Positions 7,270 through 16,284 are shown, counted from the first letter of the stretch. The stretch is DNA of 64,000 bases from Elusimicrobiaceae bacterium (GCA_017501565.1 JAFVWP010000101.1:1-64000); one strand, 5' to 3'. Notes: generated by a model not told the origin, from the letters alone. Numbers and translations are program-made.

Positions 7270-7955
7270 AAAAAGTAATCATTAACGGCGGAAACGGAAG
7301 AATGGGCCAAGCTATTGCCCGCATCATAGCCAACCAACCGCAATTAGATTTAGAAATCGTCGCCGTACGCGAAGAAGGACAAGACGTCCACACCCAAGCA
7401 GATGTTGTCATTGATTTTTCTTCGGTACAAGGAGCACAGGAAGCTTTTACATTGGCCAGAGAATTAAAAGCCGCCTGTTTAATCGGCACTACCAATCTGC
7501 CGGAGCGTTTTTTGTTTCAAATGCAGGAAGAACACAAAATCCCGCTCTTTTATGCACCCAATGTCAGCCTGGGGGTTTATTTTTTCGGAGAACTCTTAAA
7601 ACAAGCCAGCCGTATGTATAGCGGCTATGAAAGAGCTTTGCACGAAATTCACCATATTCACAAAAAAGATGCCCCTTCGGGTACTGCCAAAAAATTGGCC
7701 GAAGCCATAGAGCTTCCCTTAAAGAAAGTATCTTACGAACGCTTTGGCGAAACCATCGGCACGCATATTTTGACCTTGTCCGGCCCGTACGAACAAATCA
7801 TGCTCAAACACGAAGCCTTGGACCGGGATTTGTTTGCCGCTTCCGCAGTACATATTGCCGCTTGGTTAGTCAAACAACCGGCCGGATTTTACACCATGCA
7901 AGATTATGCACAATTTATTCTAAAATCTTCTAAGAAAAAGGAAAATAATTTATGA
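7266..7955 (+). CDS. dapB: 4-hydroxy-tetrahydrodipicolinate reductase
   Basis: Second enzyme of the DAP branch, reducing the DapA product with NAD(P)H. The 229-residue protein has a Rossmann motif GGNGRMG (8-14) and the signature EIHHIHKKDAPSGTA, in which the paired His and the Lys bind the substrate. It starts with GTG inside the asd stop (GTGA overlap), and its stop overlaps the next ATG by 4 nt. Such tight overlap indicates translational coupling through the operon. Confidence 0.95.
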   Translation: MKKVIINGGNGRMGQAIARIIANQPQLDLEIVAVREEGQDVHTQADVVIDFSSVQGAQEAFTLARELKAACLIGTTNLPERFLFQMQEEHKIPLFYAPNVSLGVYFFGELLKQASRMYSGYERALHEIHHIHKKDAPSGTAKKLAEAIELPLKKVSYERFGETIGTHILTLSGPYEQIMLKHEALDRDLFAASAVHIAAWLVKQPAGFYTMQDYAQFILKSSKKKENNL

Positions 7956-9367
7956 AAATTCACTTTGTAGGTATCGGCGGTGTGGGTATGAGTGCCCTGG
8001 CCCAACTGCACGCCATGGGCGGAGATATTGTAACCGGTTCGGACCGCTTAATCAGCAAAGGGTATCACGATTTGGCCCTTTGGGACTACTTAAAAAAATT
8101 AAACATCGGTCTTTTTCCGCAAGACGGAAGCGGTTTAGACGAAAAAACAGACCTGGTCATTCTCTCTTCTGCCATTGAAGCGGACAATCCCGAAATCAAA
8201 AAAGCCAAAGAATTAGATATTCCCACCATGCACCGCTCTGAGCTTTTAGCCAAACATGTATCCGAGCATCGCACCATAGCCGTATCCGGCACCAGCGGGA
8301 AAAGCACCACTACCGCCATGGTGTACGAAATATTGGCCTATGCGGGCAAAAGTCCGTCCGTCATTACGGGCGCGGCCATTATGTCTTTGCAAAAAGAACA
8401 AGGAGTCTTTGGCAATGTATATAAAGGCGCATCGGATTTGTTGGTCATTGAAGCTGACGAAAGCGACGGCTCTATCGTTAAATATCAGCCGTATTTGGGG
8501 CTTTGCTTAAACTTACGCAAAGACCATAAAGAAATTGATGTTTTACAAGGTTTCTTTACCCAATTTGTCAAAAACTGCCAAAAAGCCATCGTCAATACGG
8601 AAGAAGACAACTTAAAAGCAGTCGCTTCCGCCGGCAAAACATTCGGCCTACATCATGGGGATATTCACCCCGAAGACGTCCGCGTAACGGGCTTTGGTTC
8701 TACTTTTATCATTCAGGGGCAACCTTTCAAAATCAATATTCCCGGCTTGCATAACGTAGCCAATGCCACTGCCGCCGTAGCGGCCGCCTTAGAGTGCGAC
8801 GTTGATTTGAAAACCTGTGCCGAAGCTTTGGAAAAATTCTCCGGCATTGCCCGCCGTTTTGCTTCTATCGGCTCTTATAACAATATTGAAGTAATTGATG
8901 ATTTTGCCCACAACCCGCATAAGTTGCATGCCACCATCGCGGCGGCACACTTGCGCGGTAAAAGAGTATTGGCTTTTTACCAGCCGCATGCTTTTACGTC
9001 TATTAAAATGTTAACGGCGGAATTTGTGGAAAATTTAGCCATCAGTATCGGCAAAGAAGACCACCTTTGGCTGACGGAAGTCTATTATCCCGGTGGCACC
9101 ATTCCCGAAGGGATCAGCAGCATCAATGTTTACAAAGGCCTTAAAAATAACGGAGTAAACGCGCATTACGACACTTGCCGTGAACGCATTTTAGCCGAAA
9201 TGGCGGCCGCGGCCCAACCGGGGGATATTCTTTTGGTTTTAGGCGCGCGTGACCCGACACTGACAGACTTTGCCAGAAAATTGCTGAATTCCTTGGAAAA
9301 GAAAGAAAAAATTACTACTTGCCAAGATTGTATGTTAGGCAATTGCTGTTTGGCTTATAACAAATAA
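7952..9367 (+). CDS. MurC-like Mur ligase with cysteine-rich tail
   Basis: Mur-ligase family member closest to UDP-N-acetylmuramate-alanine ligase (MurC) or Mpl. The N-terminus FVGIGGVGMSALA is MurC-typical, the central domain has an ATP loop GTSGKSTT (113-120), and EADESDGS follows. Departures from MurC are clear: the usual GTHGKT is GTSGKS, and the HHPTE motif near residue 320 reads HNPHK. The last 15 residues carry four Cys (457, 460, 465, 466), a metal-binding-like tail absent from normal MurC. It overlaps dapB by 4 nt. It may be the real MurC, a recycling ligase, or a ligase with another substrate; the family is certain, the reaction is not. Confidence 0.8.
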   Translation: MKIHFVGIGGVGMSALAQLHAMGGDIVTGSDRLISKGYHDLALWDYLKKLNIGLFPQDGSGLDEKTDLVILSSAIEADNPEIKKAKELDIPTMHRSELLAKHVSEHRTIAVSGTSGKSTTTAMVYEILAYAGKSPSVITGAAIMSLQKEQGVFGNVYKGASDLLVIEADESDGSIVKYQPYLGLCLNLRKDHKEIDVLQGFFTQFVKNCQKAIVNTEEDNLKAVASAGKTFGLHHGDIHPEDVRVTGFGSTFIIQGQPFKINIPGLHNVANATAAVAAALECDVDLKTCAEALEKFSGIARRFASIGSYNNIEVIDDFAHNPHKLHATIAAAHLRGKRVLAFYQPHAFTSIKMLTAEFVENLAISIGKEDHLWLTEVYYPGGTIPEGISSINVYKGLKNNGVNAHYDTCRERILAEMAAAAQPGDILLVLGARDPTLTDFARKLLNSLEKKEKITTCQDCMLGNCCLAYNK

Positions 9368-9380
9368 CCTGCTTAAAAAT

Positions 9381-9414
9381 AAACCCCCCGCTCATCAAAG
9401 CGGGGGGTTTTATC
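9381..9414. terminator. Bidirectional terminator between the dap operon and dnaJ
   Basis: AACCCCCCGCT/AGCGGGGGGTT hairpin with a 6-nt loop and TTTT on the plus strand. It lies between two convergent genes. Confidence 0.85.
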
Positions 9415-9424
9415 AAAACAATCT

Positions 9425-10525
9425 TTAATCAAACAACTTTTCAAATAAACTTTTCTTTCCGCCGGTTTCTTTGGCCAGCTCTTCCAAAAGTTCTTTTTGG
9501 CGGGCGGTAGGTTTCTTGGGCACGTCTATTTTTACATGGATTAACAAATCCCCAAAGCCTTTTTTACCCAGCTTGGGCATACCGCAACCTTGCATTTTTA
9601 ACACTTCGCCGAATTGCGTTCCTTTCGGAATATCCACGTCCACCTCTTTGCCTTCAATGGTGGGCACTTTGATACTGCCGCCCAACACCGCTTGCGGATA
9701 AGTAATGGTAGCATCAATAGATAAATGGTCCCCTTCGCGTTTGAAGATTTTATGTTCCTGCACGTGCATTTCTACATACAAATCCCCATAGCCGCCGCCG
9801 TTGGTGCCGATGTCTCCGCCGTTGGATACGCGTAAAGTAACACCCGTACGCACCCCGGAAGGAATTTTAACTTTAATACTTTCCTTAATGCGTTCCACAC
9901 CGCTTCCGCGGCAAGCTTTGCAAGGTTTCTCTACCACTGAGCCTTTCCCGCCACAATCCGGGCAAGTTTGGCGCATGCTGAAAAACCCTTGCTGATAGAC
10001 CACACTGCCGCGTCCGTTACAGGAGCGGCACGTTTTAACGGCACTGCCTTCTTCAGCCCCGGAACCGCCGCAAACATTACAGCGTTCCACGCGGTGGTAT
10101 TTTACTTCTTTTTCCATACCCGCATAGGCTTGCTCTAAGGTTAAATCCACATCTACTTTTAAATCTTCGCCGCGTTGGGCGCGCGGTTTACCGCCGCGGT
10201 TACCAAAACCGCCGCCGAAAATATCCCCGAACACAGAGCCGAAAATATCACTCACGTCCCCAAAGCCGGACGCATTAAATCCGCCAAAGCCGCCCGCGCC
10301 GGAATTTACGCCGTCGTGGCCGTATTGGTCATACATTTGCTTTTTTTGCGGGTCTGACAAAATCGTAAAGGCTTCGTTTACTTTTTTAAACCGCTCTTCG
10401 GCATCTTTGTCGCCGGGACAGCGGTCCGGGTGGCATTTCATAGCCGCACGGCGGTAAGCGGATTTGATTTCGCTTTCGCTGGCAGTGCGGGAAACACCTA
10501 AAACTTCATAATAATCTTCTTTCAT
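9425..10525 (-). CDS. dnaJ: Chaperone protein DnaJ
   Basis: Hsp40 cochaperone that delivers substrates to DnaK and stimulates its ATPase. Domains in order: J domain with HPD (in CHPDRCPGD), a Gly/Phe-rich linker (about 75-120), and four zinc-finger repeats ([32 protein letters not shown]). The C-terminal substrate-binding domains follow. I prefer the ATG at 10525, which gives the typical [11 protein letters not shown] start; an ATG four codons upstream (10537) is possible, and neither has a strong Shine-Dalgarno. It is separated by over 3 kb from dnaK and is a single gene facing the dap operon. Confidence 0.95.
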   Translation of the reverse strand: MKEDYYEVLGVSRTASESEIKSAYRRAAMKCHPDRCPGDKDAEERFKKVNEAFTILSDPQKKQMYDQYGHDGVNSGAGGFGGFNASGFGDVSDIFGSVFGDIFGGGFGNRGGKPRAQRGEDLKVDVDLTLEQAYAGMEKEVKYHRVERCNVCGGSGAEEGSAVKTCRSCNGRGSVVYQQGFFSMRQTCPDCGGKGSVVEKPCKACRGSGVERIKESIKVKIPSGVRTGVTLRVSNGGDIGTNGGGYGDLYVEMHVQEHKIFKREGDHLSIDATITYPQAVLGGSIKVPTIEGKEVDVDIPKGTQFGEVLKMQGCGMPKLGKKGFGDLLIHVKIDVPKKPTARQKELLEELAKETGGKKSLFEKLFD

Positions 10526-10611
10526 AGCGGTGGGCATACTCGGTTAATCAATAAAAATATTTATATTTATATTTTATTAAATTAGGGCGTTTACGCGCAA
10601 AGGCCTTTTCT

Positions 10612-10640
10612 TTGACAGAAGATACCAAACATTTTATAAT
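10612..10640 (+). promoter_or_regulatory. Consensus sigma-70 promoter of the PTS-nanE operon
   Basis: Perfect TTGACA (10612-10617), 17-nt spacer and perfect TATAAT (10635-10640). Being a consensus promoter, it is likely to be held in check by a repressor or by the leader hairpin that follows. Confidence 0.9.
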
Positions 10641-10648
10641 GAAAACAA

Positions 10649-10684
10649 GCGGTAAGCCGTCTGGCAAAAACTTCTTTTACCGCA
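10649..10684 (+). promoter_or_regulatory. Leader hairpin before the PTS gene
   Basis: GCGGTAA...TTACCGC form a 7-bp stem just after the predicted transcription start, with a small GCC-GTCT-GGC hairpin in the loop. No T-run follows, so it may be an operator or an mRNA-stability element. The function is inferred only from its position. Confidence 0.5.
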
Positions 10685-10710
10685 CATCATGACACCCAAA
10701 CAGGAGCCTT

Positions 10711-12207
10711 ATGTTTAAAAAACTACAACAAATCGGCAAAGCCTTTATGCTGCCTATTGCCATTTTACCTGCCGCCGGGTTATTGCTCGGTATCGGTAGC
10801 GGTTTATCCAACGAAGCCGCCGTCAAAGCTTATCCGTTCTTAGATATTGCTTGGTTGCAAGGGATTTTTAAAGTCATGGCCTCTTCCGGCAATATCATTT
10901 TTTCCAATTTAGCTTTGCTGATTTGTGTCGGCCTTTCTTTAGGCTTGGCTAAAAAAGACAAAGGCACCGCCGCTTTAGCCGGTGCGGTGGCTTATCTGGT
11001 GATGAACGGCGCCATTGCCGGGTTTATCAATGCGTTTAATCCGCAAATCGGCTCTATTGATACCGGTGTGGTAGGCTCTATCGTTATAGCTTTTGCCGTA
11101 TCTTATTTGCATGAAAAATACGCCGATATAAAATTGCCCAGCATGTTGGGCTTTTTCGGCGGGTCCAGATTTATTCCCATTGTGTCTTCTTTTTGTGCCA
11201 TTTTCATCGGTTTTGTATTCTTTTTGATTTGGCCCACTTTGCAAGGTTGGTTGGTTTCTGCCGGCAAAGGCATCGCCCATTTGGGGGCCGTCGGTTCATT
11301 TTTCTACGGATTTTTAATGCGTTTATGCGGAGCGGTAGGTTTGCACCACATGATTTACCCGATGTTTTGGTACACCGAGCTTGGCGGTACGGAAATGGTA
11401 GCCGGACAGATGGTAGTCGGCGCGCAAAAGATTTTCTTTGCCCAATTGGCAGACCCCAACCACGTTGGGTTATTTACGGAAGGAACGCGCTTTTTTGCCG
11501 GACGCTTTGCCACGATGATGTTCGGCTTGCCGGGGGCCTGTTTAGCCATGTATACTTGCGCTAAATCTTCCAAGAAAAAAGCCGTCGCGGGGCTTTTGTT
11601 AGGGGCGGGGTTGACGTCTTTCTTAACCGGCATTACGGAGCCGATTGAATTTATGTTCTTGTTCATTGCTCCGTGGTTATACGTCATTCATGCTTTGTTG
11701 GACGGCATTTCTTTCTACATTGCCGATATTTTAAACATTGCCATCGGCAACAGCTTCTCCGGCGGGGTCATAGACTTTTTACTCTTCGGTGTATTGCAAG
11801 GAAATGCGAAAACCAATTGGTTATTGGTCTTAATAGTGGGGCCGATTTATACCATGATTTACTATTTCCTGTTTGTTTTCTTAATTAAAAAATTCAATGT
11901 ATTAACGCCCGGACGTGAAGAAGATGAAACAGAAAAAGTGAATGTTGTTACACGTGACAGCATGACCCAAACCGCCCAGGACATTATTGTCGCTTTAGGC
12001 AATAAAGAAAACATTGAAGAAGTAGATGCCTGTATCACCCGTTTGCGCGTATCGGTTAAGGACGTGAAAAAAGTAAACAAAGACGAGCTTAAAAAATTAG
12101 GTGCGCGCGGCGTGTTGGAAGTTACCGGCGGGGTACAAGCGGTATTCGGCACTATGTCTGACCCGCTCAAACAGCGCATCAACGCCCTTTTGGGTAAAAC
12201 AGAATAG
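10711..12207 (+). CDS. PTS transporter EIICB, glucose/N-acetylglucosamine family
   Basis: Membrane permease that imports and phosphorylates a hexose or amino sugar with phosphate from HPr and EIIA. The 498-residue protein begins with the family start KLQQIGKAFMLPIAILPAAGLLLGIG and has about ten membrane segments. The EIIC signature GITEPIEFMFLFIAP lies near residue 315. The C-terminal EIIB domain (about 415-498) carries the phosphorylated Cys441 in DACITRLRV. No EIIA domain is fused. The next gene, nanE, after 8 nt, suggests that the substrate is N-acetylmannosamine or GlcNAc rather than glucose (inference). Confidence 0.92.
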   Translation: MFKKLQQIGKAFMLPIAILPAAGLLLGIGSGLSNEAAVKAYPFLDIAWLQGIFKVMASSGNIIFSNLALLICVGLSLGLAKKDKGTAALAGAVAYLVMNGAIAGFINAFNPQIGSIDTGVVGSIVIAFAVSYLHEKYADIKLPSMLGFFGGSRFIPIVSSFCAIFIGFVFFLIWPTLQGWLVSAGKGIAHLGAVGSFFYGFLMRLCGAVGLHHMIYPMFWYTELGGTEMVAGQMVVGAQKIFFAQLADPNHVGLFTEGTRFFAGRFATMMFGLPGACLAMYTCAKSSKKKAVAGLLLGAGLTSFLTGITEPIEFMFLFIAPWLYVIHALLDGISFYIADILNIAIGNSFSGGVIDFLLFGVLQGNAKTNWLLVLIVGPIYTMIYYFLFVFLIKKFNVLTPGREEDETEKVNVVTRDSMTQTAQDIIVALGNKENIEEVDACITRLRVSVKDVKKVNKDELKKLGARGVLEVTGGVQAVFGTMSDPLKQRINALLGKTE

Positions 12208-12215
12208 GGGAAATT

Positions 12216-12869
12216 ATGGAAAAAGGATTAATTGTTTCTTGTCAGGCTTTGGCCCACGAGCCGTTACACAGCTCTTTTATCATGGGGCGCATGGCCTTGG
12301 CCGCCCAAATGGCGGGCGCGGTGGGTATCCGCGCCAATAGTGTAAGCGATATTACCGAAATCCAAAAAAACGTAAATTTACCCATTATCGGTATTATTAA
12401 ACAGGACTATCCCGACCGCAAAGCCTATATTACCCCCACCCGCAAGGAATTGGAAGCCTTGTTGGCATTAAATATTGATGTCATCGCTTTAGATGCGACG
12501 ATTAATGCCGATGAAAATTTACTGCGCTCTTTGAAAAAAGAGTTTCCCAACCAGCAGTTCATGGCCGATATTTCCACCGCGCAAGAAGCCGTCCGCGCGG
12601 CGGAAGAGTTCGGCTTTGACTTCGTAGGCACAACACTCACAGGTTATACGGACCATTCCAAGCATTTGACGAACTTTGAAGTATTGGCCGAAGTGATAGA
12701 CCGCCTGCAAGTGCCCATTGTGGCAGAAGGAAACTTTGACACGCCCGAAAAAGCCCGCCGCGCTTTGGAAGCGGGAGCCTATGCCGTGGTGGTAGGTGGC
12801 GCGATTACACGTCCGCAGTTAATCGCCAAAAAGTTTGTAGAAGAAATGCAAAAAGCAAACGTGAAATGA
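12216..12869 (+). CDS. nanE: N-acetylmannosamine-6-phosphate 2-epimerase
   Basis: Converts ManNAc-6-P to GlcNAc-6-P in sialic acid and ManNAc catabolism. The 217-residue TIM barrel shows the NanE features VSCQA (residues 6-10), IIGIIKQDY, DVIALDAT and, near the end, a VVVGGAITRP phosphate-binding loop. It follows the PTS gene after 8 nt and ends the operon before a terminator. With the transporter it would turn an imported amino sugar into GlcNAc-6-P, the same compound made by MurQ further along. Confidence 0.95.
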   Translation: MEKGLIVSCQALAHEPLHSSFIMGRMALAAQMAGAVGIRANSVSDITEIQKNVNLPIIGIIKQDYPDRKAYITPTRKELEALLALNIDVIALDATINADENLLRSLKKEFPNQQFMADISTAQEAVRAAEEFGFDFVGTTLTGYTDHSKHLTNFEVLAEVIDRLQVPIVAEGNFDTPEKARRALEAGAYAVVVGGAITRPQLIAKKFVEEMQKANVK

Positions 12870-12926
12870 GAATACATCTTTTTCAACTTGCTGTTTAAAT
12901 TGCAATGCATAACTTTCTTAAAATGT

Positions 12927-12955
12927 AAAACCCCCGTCGATTGACGGGGGTTTTG
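12927..12955. terminator. Terminator shared by nanE and pilin-like gene 1
   Basis: CCCCCGTC/GACGGGGG hairpin with a 4-nt loop and TTTT on the plus strand; AAAA on the other side serves the convergent minus gene. Confidence 0.8.
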
Positions 12956-13483
12956 TTAACTGCTAGCTATTGTACTAAAACCATCTCCCTTCAAGGCATC
13001 ACACATTGCTTTCTGTGTCTTATCACTTGAAACATAAACACATTGTCTTCTTTCTTCTCCACCCATGGTATAGTGAAGTTGAATCCTTTTGACAGACTCC
13101 GTATTTCCACCCTGTGCAGTAACACCACAATAAACATATGGCTTGGAAAAAGAAGGAGGTGAATAACTATACGAACAAGCATAATACCAATTATCGGTAG
13201 AATACCATCTATCACCCCAACCAGCTCCCTGAGAGGCCCACTCTCCTCCCTGTAAATCTAATCCGGCAGCTTGAAGAACTTTTGGGATATAGGAACCACT
13301 CCCATAATATTCGTTCATTCCCGCAATCTGAGTAGCTTTCTTGATGGTATCCCAATTAACTAAAACTTCAGCCATTCTCGCACGAAAAACTGCTTTTCTG
13401 TATTGCGGCAAAGCCACAGCAGACAAAATACCGATAATTAAGACCACTACCAAAAGTTCTATCAAAGTAAAACCTTTTTTCAT
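12956..13483 (-). CDS. Type IV pilin-like protein 1
   Basis: Secreted pilin or pseudopilin of 175 residues. A very short leader MKKG is cut by prepilin peptidase before Phe5, and the conserved Glu of mature position 5 is present (FTLIELL). The hydrophobic helix continues VVVLIIGILSAVALPQYRKAV. The globular part has Cys pairs near the C-terminus. AGGAG precedes the ATG. Its N-terminus is nearly identical to pilin-like protein 2, 4.6 kb away, while the rest differs, as expected for a diversified pilin family. Roles could be pilus fibre, DNA uptake (comEC lies at 34-36 kb) or secretion; no assembly genes are next to it. Confidence 0.9.
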   Translation of the reverse strand: MKKGFTLIELLVVVLIIGILSAVALPQYRKAVFRARMAEVLVNWDTIKKATQIAGMNEYYGSGSYIPKVLQAAGLDLQGGEWASQGAGWGDRWYSTDNWYYACSYSYSPPSFSKPYVYCGVTAQGGNTESVKRIQLHYTMGGEERRQCVYVSSDKTQKAMCDALKGDGFSTIASS

Positions 13484-13496
13484 TTTTCTTCTCCTT

Positions 13497-13548
13497 GCGG
13501 GCTTTTACGAAACGGCAAATGGCATTTTATTTCGCCCGCACTGCCATT
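13497..13548 (-). promoter_or_regulatory. Possible pseudoknot in the leader of pilin-like gene 1
   Basis: In the predicted mRNA AATGGCA (13542-13548) pairs with TGCCATT (13518-13524). GCGGGC (13534-13539), inside that loop, pairs with GCCCGC (13497-13502) downstream of it. This is H-type pseudoknot topology, and the last strand directly touches the AGGAG ribosome binding site, so folding could control translation. Pairing is by eye only. Confidence 0.5.
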
Positions 13549-13556
13549 TCACATAA

Positions 13557-13564
13557 AGTATAGC
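13557..13564 (-). promoter_or_regulatory. Extended -10 promoter of pilin-like gene 1
   Basis: TTGC followed by TATACT (13557-13562) on the minus strand, with start predicted near 13550 at the foot of the pseudoknot. The shared 29-bp element lies immediately upstream. Confidence 0.55.
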
Positions 13565-13593
13565 AAAAAAAACGAGTCAAGTATTTTCTTTTT
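13565..13593 (-). repeat. 29-bp element shared by both pilin-like genes, copy 1
   Basis: Identical over 29 bp to 18145-18173. On the minus strand it contains ACTTGACTCG followed by a T-run. It could be a -35 region plus UP-like element or a regulator site common to the pilin family. Confidence 0.7.
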
Positions 13594-13640
13594 CCCCGAC
13601 GAAAAAACAACATCTGAAAAATAATTGCTTCTCTATTCTG

Positions 13641-13743
13641 ATTTTTCAAATTTAAGATGATTTTGGCGGATTTAGTTTGTGCGCAGTGTAGCGTTAGCTA
13701 CATAAGCACAAAGAGACGTCAAAAGAACTTAAATTTGGAAAAT
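13641..13743. repeat. 103-nt imperfect palindrome
   Basis: Nested complementary segments: 13641-13656 with 13728-13743 (16 bp, one G-T), TTTTGGCG with CGTCAAAA, TTTGTGC with GCACAAA, and TGTAGC with GCTACA around a GTTA loop. The whole folds into one long hairpin. No ORF or transposase is present. It may be a MITE-like remnant or a structured RNA. It lies between the dnaK terminator and the pilin promoter. Confidence 0.75.
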
Positions 13744-13805
13744 GGTTGAGCGTATAAGCAACAAAACCCGATATTTTACATATCGGGTTTTGTGCGAAAA
13801 TCTCA
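13734..13805 (-). repeat. 72-nt repeated terminator element, copy 1
   Basis: Nearly identical to 42978-43049. It contains a terminator hairpin and flanking segments that can pair with each other (GTTGAG against CTCA-CAAC). Both copies lie just past the end of a minus-strand gene. Its edge overlaps the right arm of the 103-nt palindrome. Confidence 0.8.
13761..13792 (-). terminator. Terminator of hrcA-grpE-dnaK
   Basis: AAAACCCGATAT/ATATCGGGTTTT hairpin with a 5-nt loop and TTTTG on the minus strand, 35 nt past the dnaK stop. Confidence 0.85.
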
Positions 13806-13826
13806 GCAACTGAAAAAGCCGTTATT

Positions 13827-15686
13827 TTATTTATCTACTACTTCGGCTTCCACTACATCGTCTTTCGGGCCGTTGCCGGCAGCTTGGGCCGCGTCCGGGC
13901 CGGGTTGGGCTCCGGGTTGCGCACCGGCCTGAGCTTGTTGGGCTTTATACATCGCTTCGCCCAATTTTTGGCTGGCTTGCAAGGCCGCATCTTTGGCGGT
14001 GCGAATCTTGTCGGCATCGTCGCCTTTTAAGGCTTCGCGCAAATCGCCCAAAGCGCGGTCAATGGCCAAGCGGTCGTCTTGAGATACTTTATCGCCGTAG
14101 TCTTTCAAGGCTTTTTCGGTTTGATAAAGCACGCTGTCGCCTTCGTTTTTGGCTTCCACAAATTCTTTGTGTTTTTTGTCTTCTTCGGCGAATTTTTCGG
14201 CATCTTTTACAAAGCGTTCCACTTCAGCATCGCTGAGCTTGTTGGGAGAGCTGATGGTAATGTGTTGCTCTCTGTTGGTGCCTAAGTCTTTAGCGGACAC
14301 TTTTAAGATACCATTGGCATCAATGTCAAAGGTTACTTCAATTTGCGGTACGCCGCGCGGAGCGGGAGGAATGCCGTCCAAATCAAATTTACCCAAGGGT
14401 ACATTGTCTTTAGCCATCGGACGTTCGCCCTGCAATACATTGATGGTTACCGCAGGTTGATTGTCAGAAGCGGTGGAGAAAACTTGCGTTTTCTTGGTCG
14501 GAATAGTGGTGTTGCGTTCAATCAAGCGGGTGCATACACCGCCCAAGGTTTCCAAACCCAAGGAAAGCGGAGTAACGTCCAACAACAAAACGTCTTTTAC
14601 TTCGCCCGTTAAAATACCGGCTTGTACGCTGGCACCGATTGCCACACATTCCATCGGGTCAATACCGCGTTCAATTTTCTTACCCACGTGGTCTTCCACA
14701 TATTTTTGCACAATCGGCATACGGGTCGGGCCACCTACCAAGATAATGCGGTCCACTTGAGAAGCGGTTAATTTAGCATCGCTCAACGCTTGGTCTACGG
14801 ATTTACCACAGCGTTTGACAATGCTGTCCACCAAGCTCTCCAATTTGGCGCGGGAAAGTTTAAGTTCCAAGTGTTTCGGCCCCGTAGCATCGGCGGTGAT
14901 AAAGGGCAAGTTGATGTCCGTTTCCATGGTGGTGGACAATTCAATTTTGGCTTTTTCAGCCGCTTCTTTTAAGCGTTGTTGGGCTTGTTTGTCAGCAGAC
15001 AAATCAATACCGGTGCTCTTTTTAAATTCATCTACCATCCAGGAAATGATGGCATTATCCATATCCGTACCGCCAAGTTGCGTATCGCCGGAAGTGGAAA
15101 GTACTTCAAAAGTCCCTTCGGCACCCATTTCCATAATAGTTACGTCTAAGGTACCGCCGCCCAAGTCAAAGACCAAGATTTTTTGTTCTTTGCCGGCTTT
15201 GTCGATACCGAAGGCCAAAGCGGCCGCGGTCGGTTCGTTGACCAAGCGTACCACTTCTAAGCCGGCAATGCGGCCGGCGTCTTTGGTGGCTTGGCGTTGG
15301 TTATCGTTAAAATAAGCGGGCACGGTGATAACGGCTTTTTCCACCGGTTCACCCAAGAAAGCTTCCGCATCTTTTTTTACTTTCTGCAAAACGAAAGCGG
15401 AAAGTTGTTGCGGGGTAAATTCTTGACCGCGCAAATTATATTTAAAATTTTCGCCCATTTTGCGTTTAAAGGCGGTTACCGTTCCTTCGGGGTTGGCAAT
15501 CGCCTGGCGGCGGGCCGGTTCACCCACTAAACGTTGTCCGTCTTTGGTAAAAGCTACATAAGAAGGGAATGCTTTTCCCCCGATAGAGCTACCTTCTGCA
15601 GAAGGGATAATGGTCCCTCTGCCGCCTTCCATAACAGCAGCTGCCGTGTTGGAAGTTCCTAAGTCAATACCAATAATTTTAGCCAT
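13827..15686 (-). CDS. dnaK: Chaperone protein DnaK (Hsp70)
   Basis: ATP-dependent chaperone for folding and stress protection. The 619-residue protein starts [18 protein letters not shown] and has the phosphate loops and [14 protein letters not shown] of the ATPase domain (about 1-370). The linker [13 protein letters not shown] (about 370-382) and the peptide-binding domain follow. The C-terminal lid ends in a Gln/Gly/Ala/Pro-rich tail closing with [10 protein letters not shown], close to the EEVxD tail of bacterial DnaK. AGGAG precedes the ATG. It is the last gene of hrcA-grpE-dnaK, under the CIRCE-like operator at 17405. Confidence 0.98.
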   Translation of the reverse strand: MAKIIGIDLGTSNTAAAVMEGGRGTIIPSAEGSSIGGKAFPSYVAFTKDGQRLVGEPARRQAIANPEGTVTAFKRKMGENFKYNLRGQEFTPQQLSAFVLQKVKKDAEAFLGEPVEKAVITVPAYFNDNQRQATKDAGRIAGLEVVRLVNEPTAAALAFGIDKAGKEQKILVFDLGGGTLDVTIMEMGAEGTFEVLSTSGDTQLGGTDMDNAIISWMVDEFKKSTGIDLSADKQAQQRLKEAAEKAKIELSTTMETDINLPFITADATGPKHLELKLSRAKLESLVDSIVKRCGKSVDQALSDAKLTASQVDRIILVGGPTRMPIVQKYVEDHVGKKIERGIDPMECVAIGASVQAGILTGEVKDVLLLDVTPLSLGLETLGGVCTRLIERNTTIPTKKTQVFSTASDNQPAVTINVLQGERPMAKDNVPLGKFDLDGIPPAPRGVPQIEVTFDIDANGILKVSAKDLGTNREQHITISSPNKLSDAEVERFVKDAEKFAEEDKKHKEFVEAKNEGDSVLYQTEKALKDYGDKVSQDDRLAIDRALGDLREALKGDDADKIRTAKDAALQASQKLGEAMYKAQQAQAGAQPGAQPGPDAAQAAGNGPKDDVVEAEVVDK

Positions 15687-15726
15687 AGTTTTGTTCTCCT
15701 TTAGAAATCAGTTTAATTTACTGCTT

Positions 15727-16284
15727 TTATGCTTCTTCCCCCGCTTTGCCTACGACCACCCGGGCCGGGCGCAGCACTTTGCCGTCCATCATAAATCCCA
15801 TTTGCACTTCTTCCAACACCATGCCGTCTTGCTTGGAGGAAGAAGGTATCGTGGCAATACATTCCTCTTTCATGGGATCGTACGGCGTATCCACTACATC
15901 CATTTTTTCAATGCCTTCGGATTTGAAGGCTTTGTCCAACTCCCCCAGCACCATTTGAATACCACCCAATAAATTTTTCATTTCTTCGGCGCATTCCTGG
16001 CTGATGGTCTGTTTTTGCATCTTGGCCTGTTGGCGAAGGAGCACTTCGTAAGCAGGCAGTAATTTTTCCACGAAATCTTTTTTGCCGTAAGCCAACAAAG
16101 CGGCTTTTTCACGCTCTGTACGGCGGCGGAAATTTTCAAAATCCGCGCTTAAACGTACATATTTTTCGTAATAGTCCGGCTCGGCGGGAGCTTCGGCAGC
16201 GGTTTCTTGGCCCGGTTGCGCGGAAGTTTCTTTTTCTTCCGGCAAATCCTGTTCGGGCATCGTTTGTTTTTCTTTTTTACTCAT
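15727..16284 (-). CDS. grpE: Nucleotide exchange factor GrpE
   Basis: Releases ADP from DnaK. An acidic, disordered N-terminus (about 1-45) is followed by the long dimerisation helix containing YVRLSADFENFRRRTEREK. The C-terminal beta-wing domain holds GMVLEEVQMGFMMDGKVLRPARVVV. I chose the ATG at 16284, which overlaps the end of hrcA by 8 nt (ATGAGTAA); a longer reading frame upstream lies entirely within hrcA. The resulting 185 residues fit the family. Translational coupling to hrcA is likely. Confidence 0.95.
   Translation of the reverse strand: MSKKEKQTMPEQDLPEEKETSAQPGQETAAEAPAEPDYYEKYVRLSADFENFRRRTEREKAALLAYGKKDFVEKLLPAYEVLLRQQAKMQKQTISQECAEEMKNLLGGIQMVLGELDKAFKSEGIEKMDVVDTPYDPMKEECIATIPSSSKQDGMVLEEVQMGFMMDGKVLRPARVVVGKAGEEA

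Noticed and set aside
14149-15530. Series of plus-strand frames opposite dnaK
   Set aside because: Antisense shadows in a highly biased coding sequence, none with start signals.
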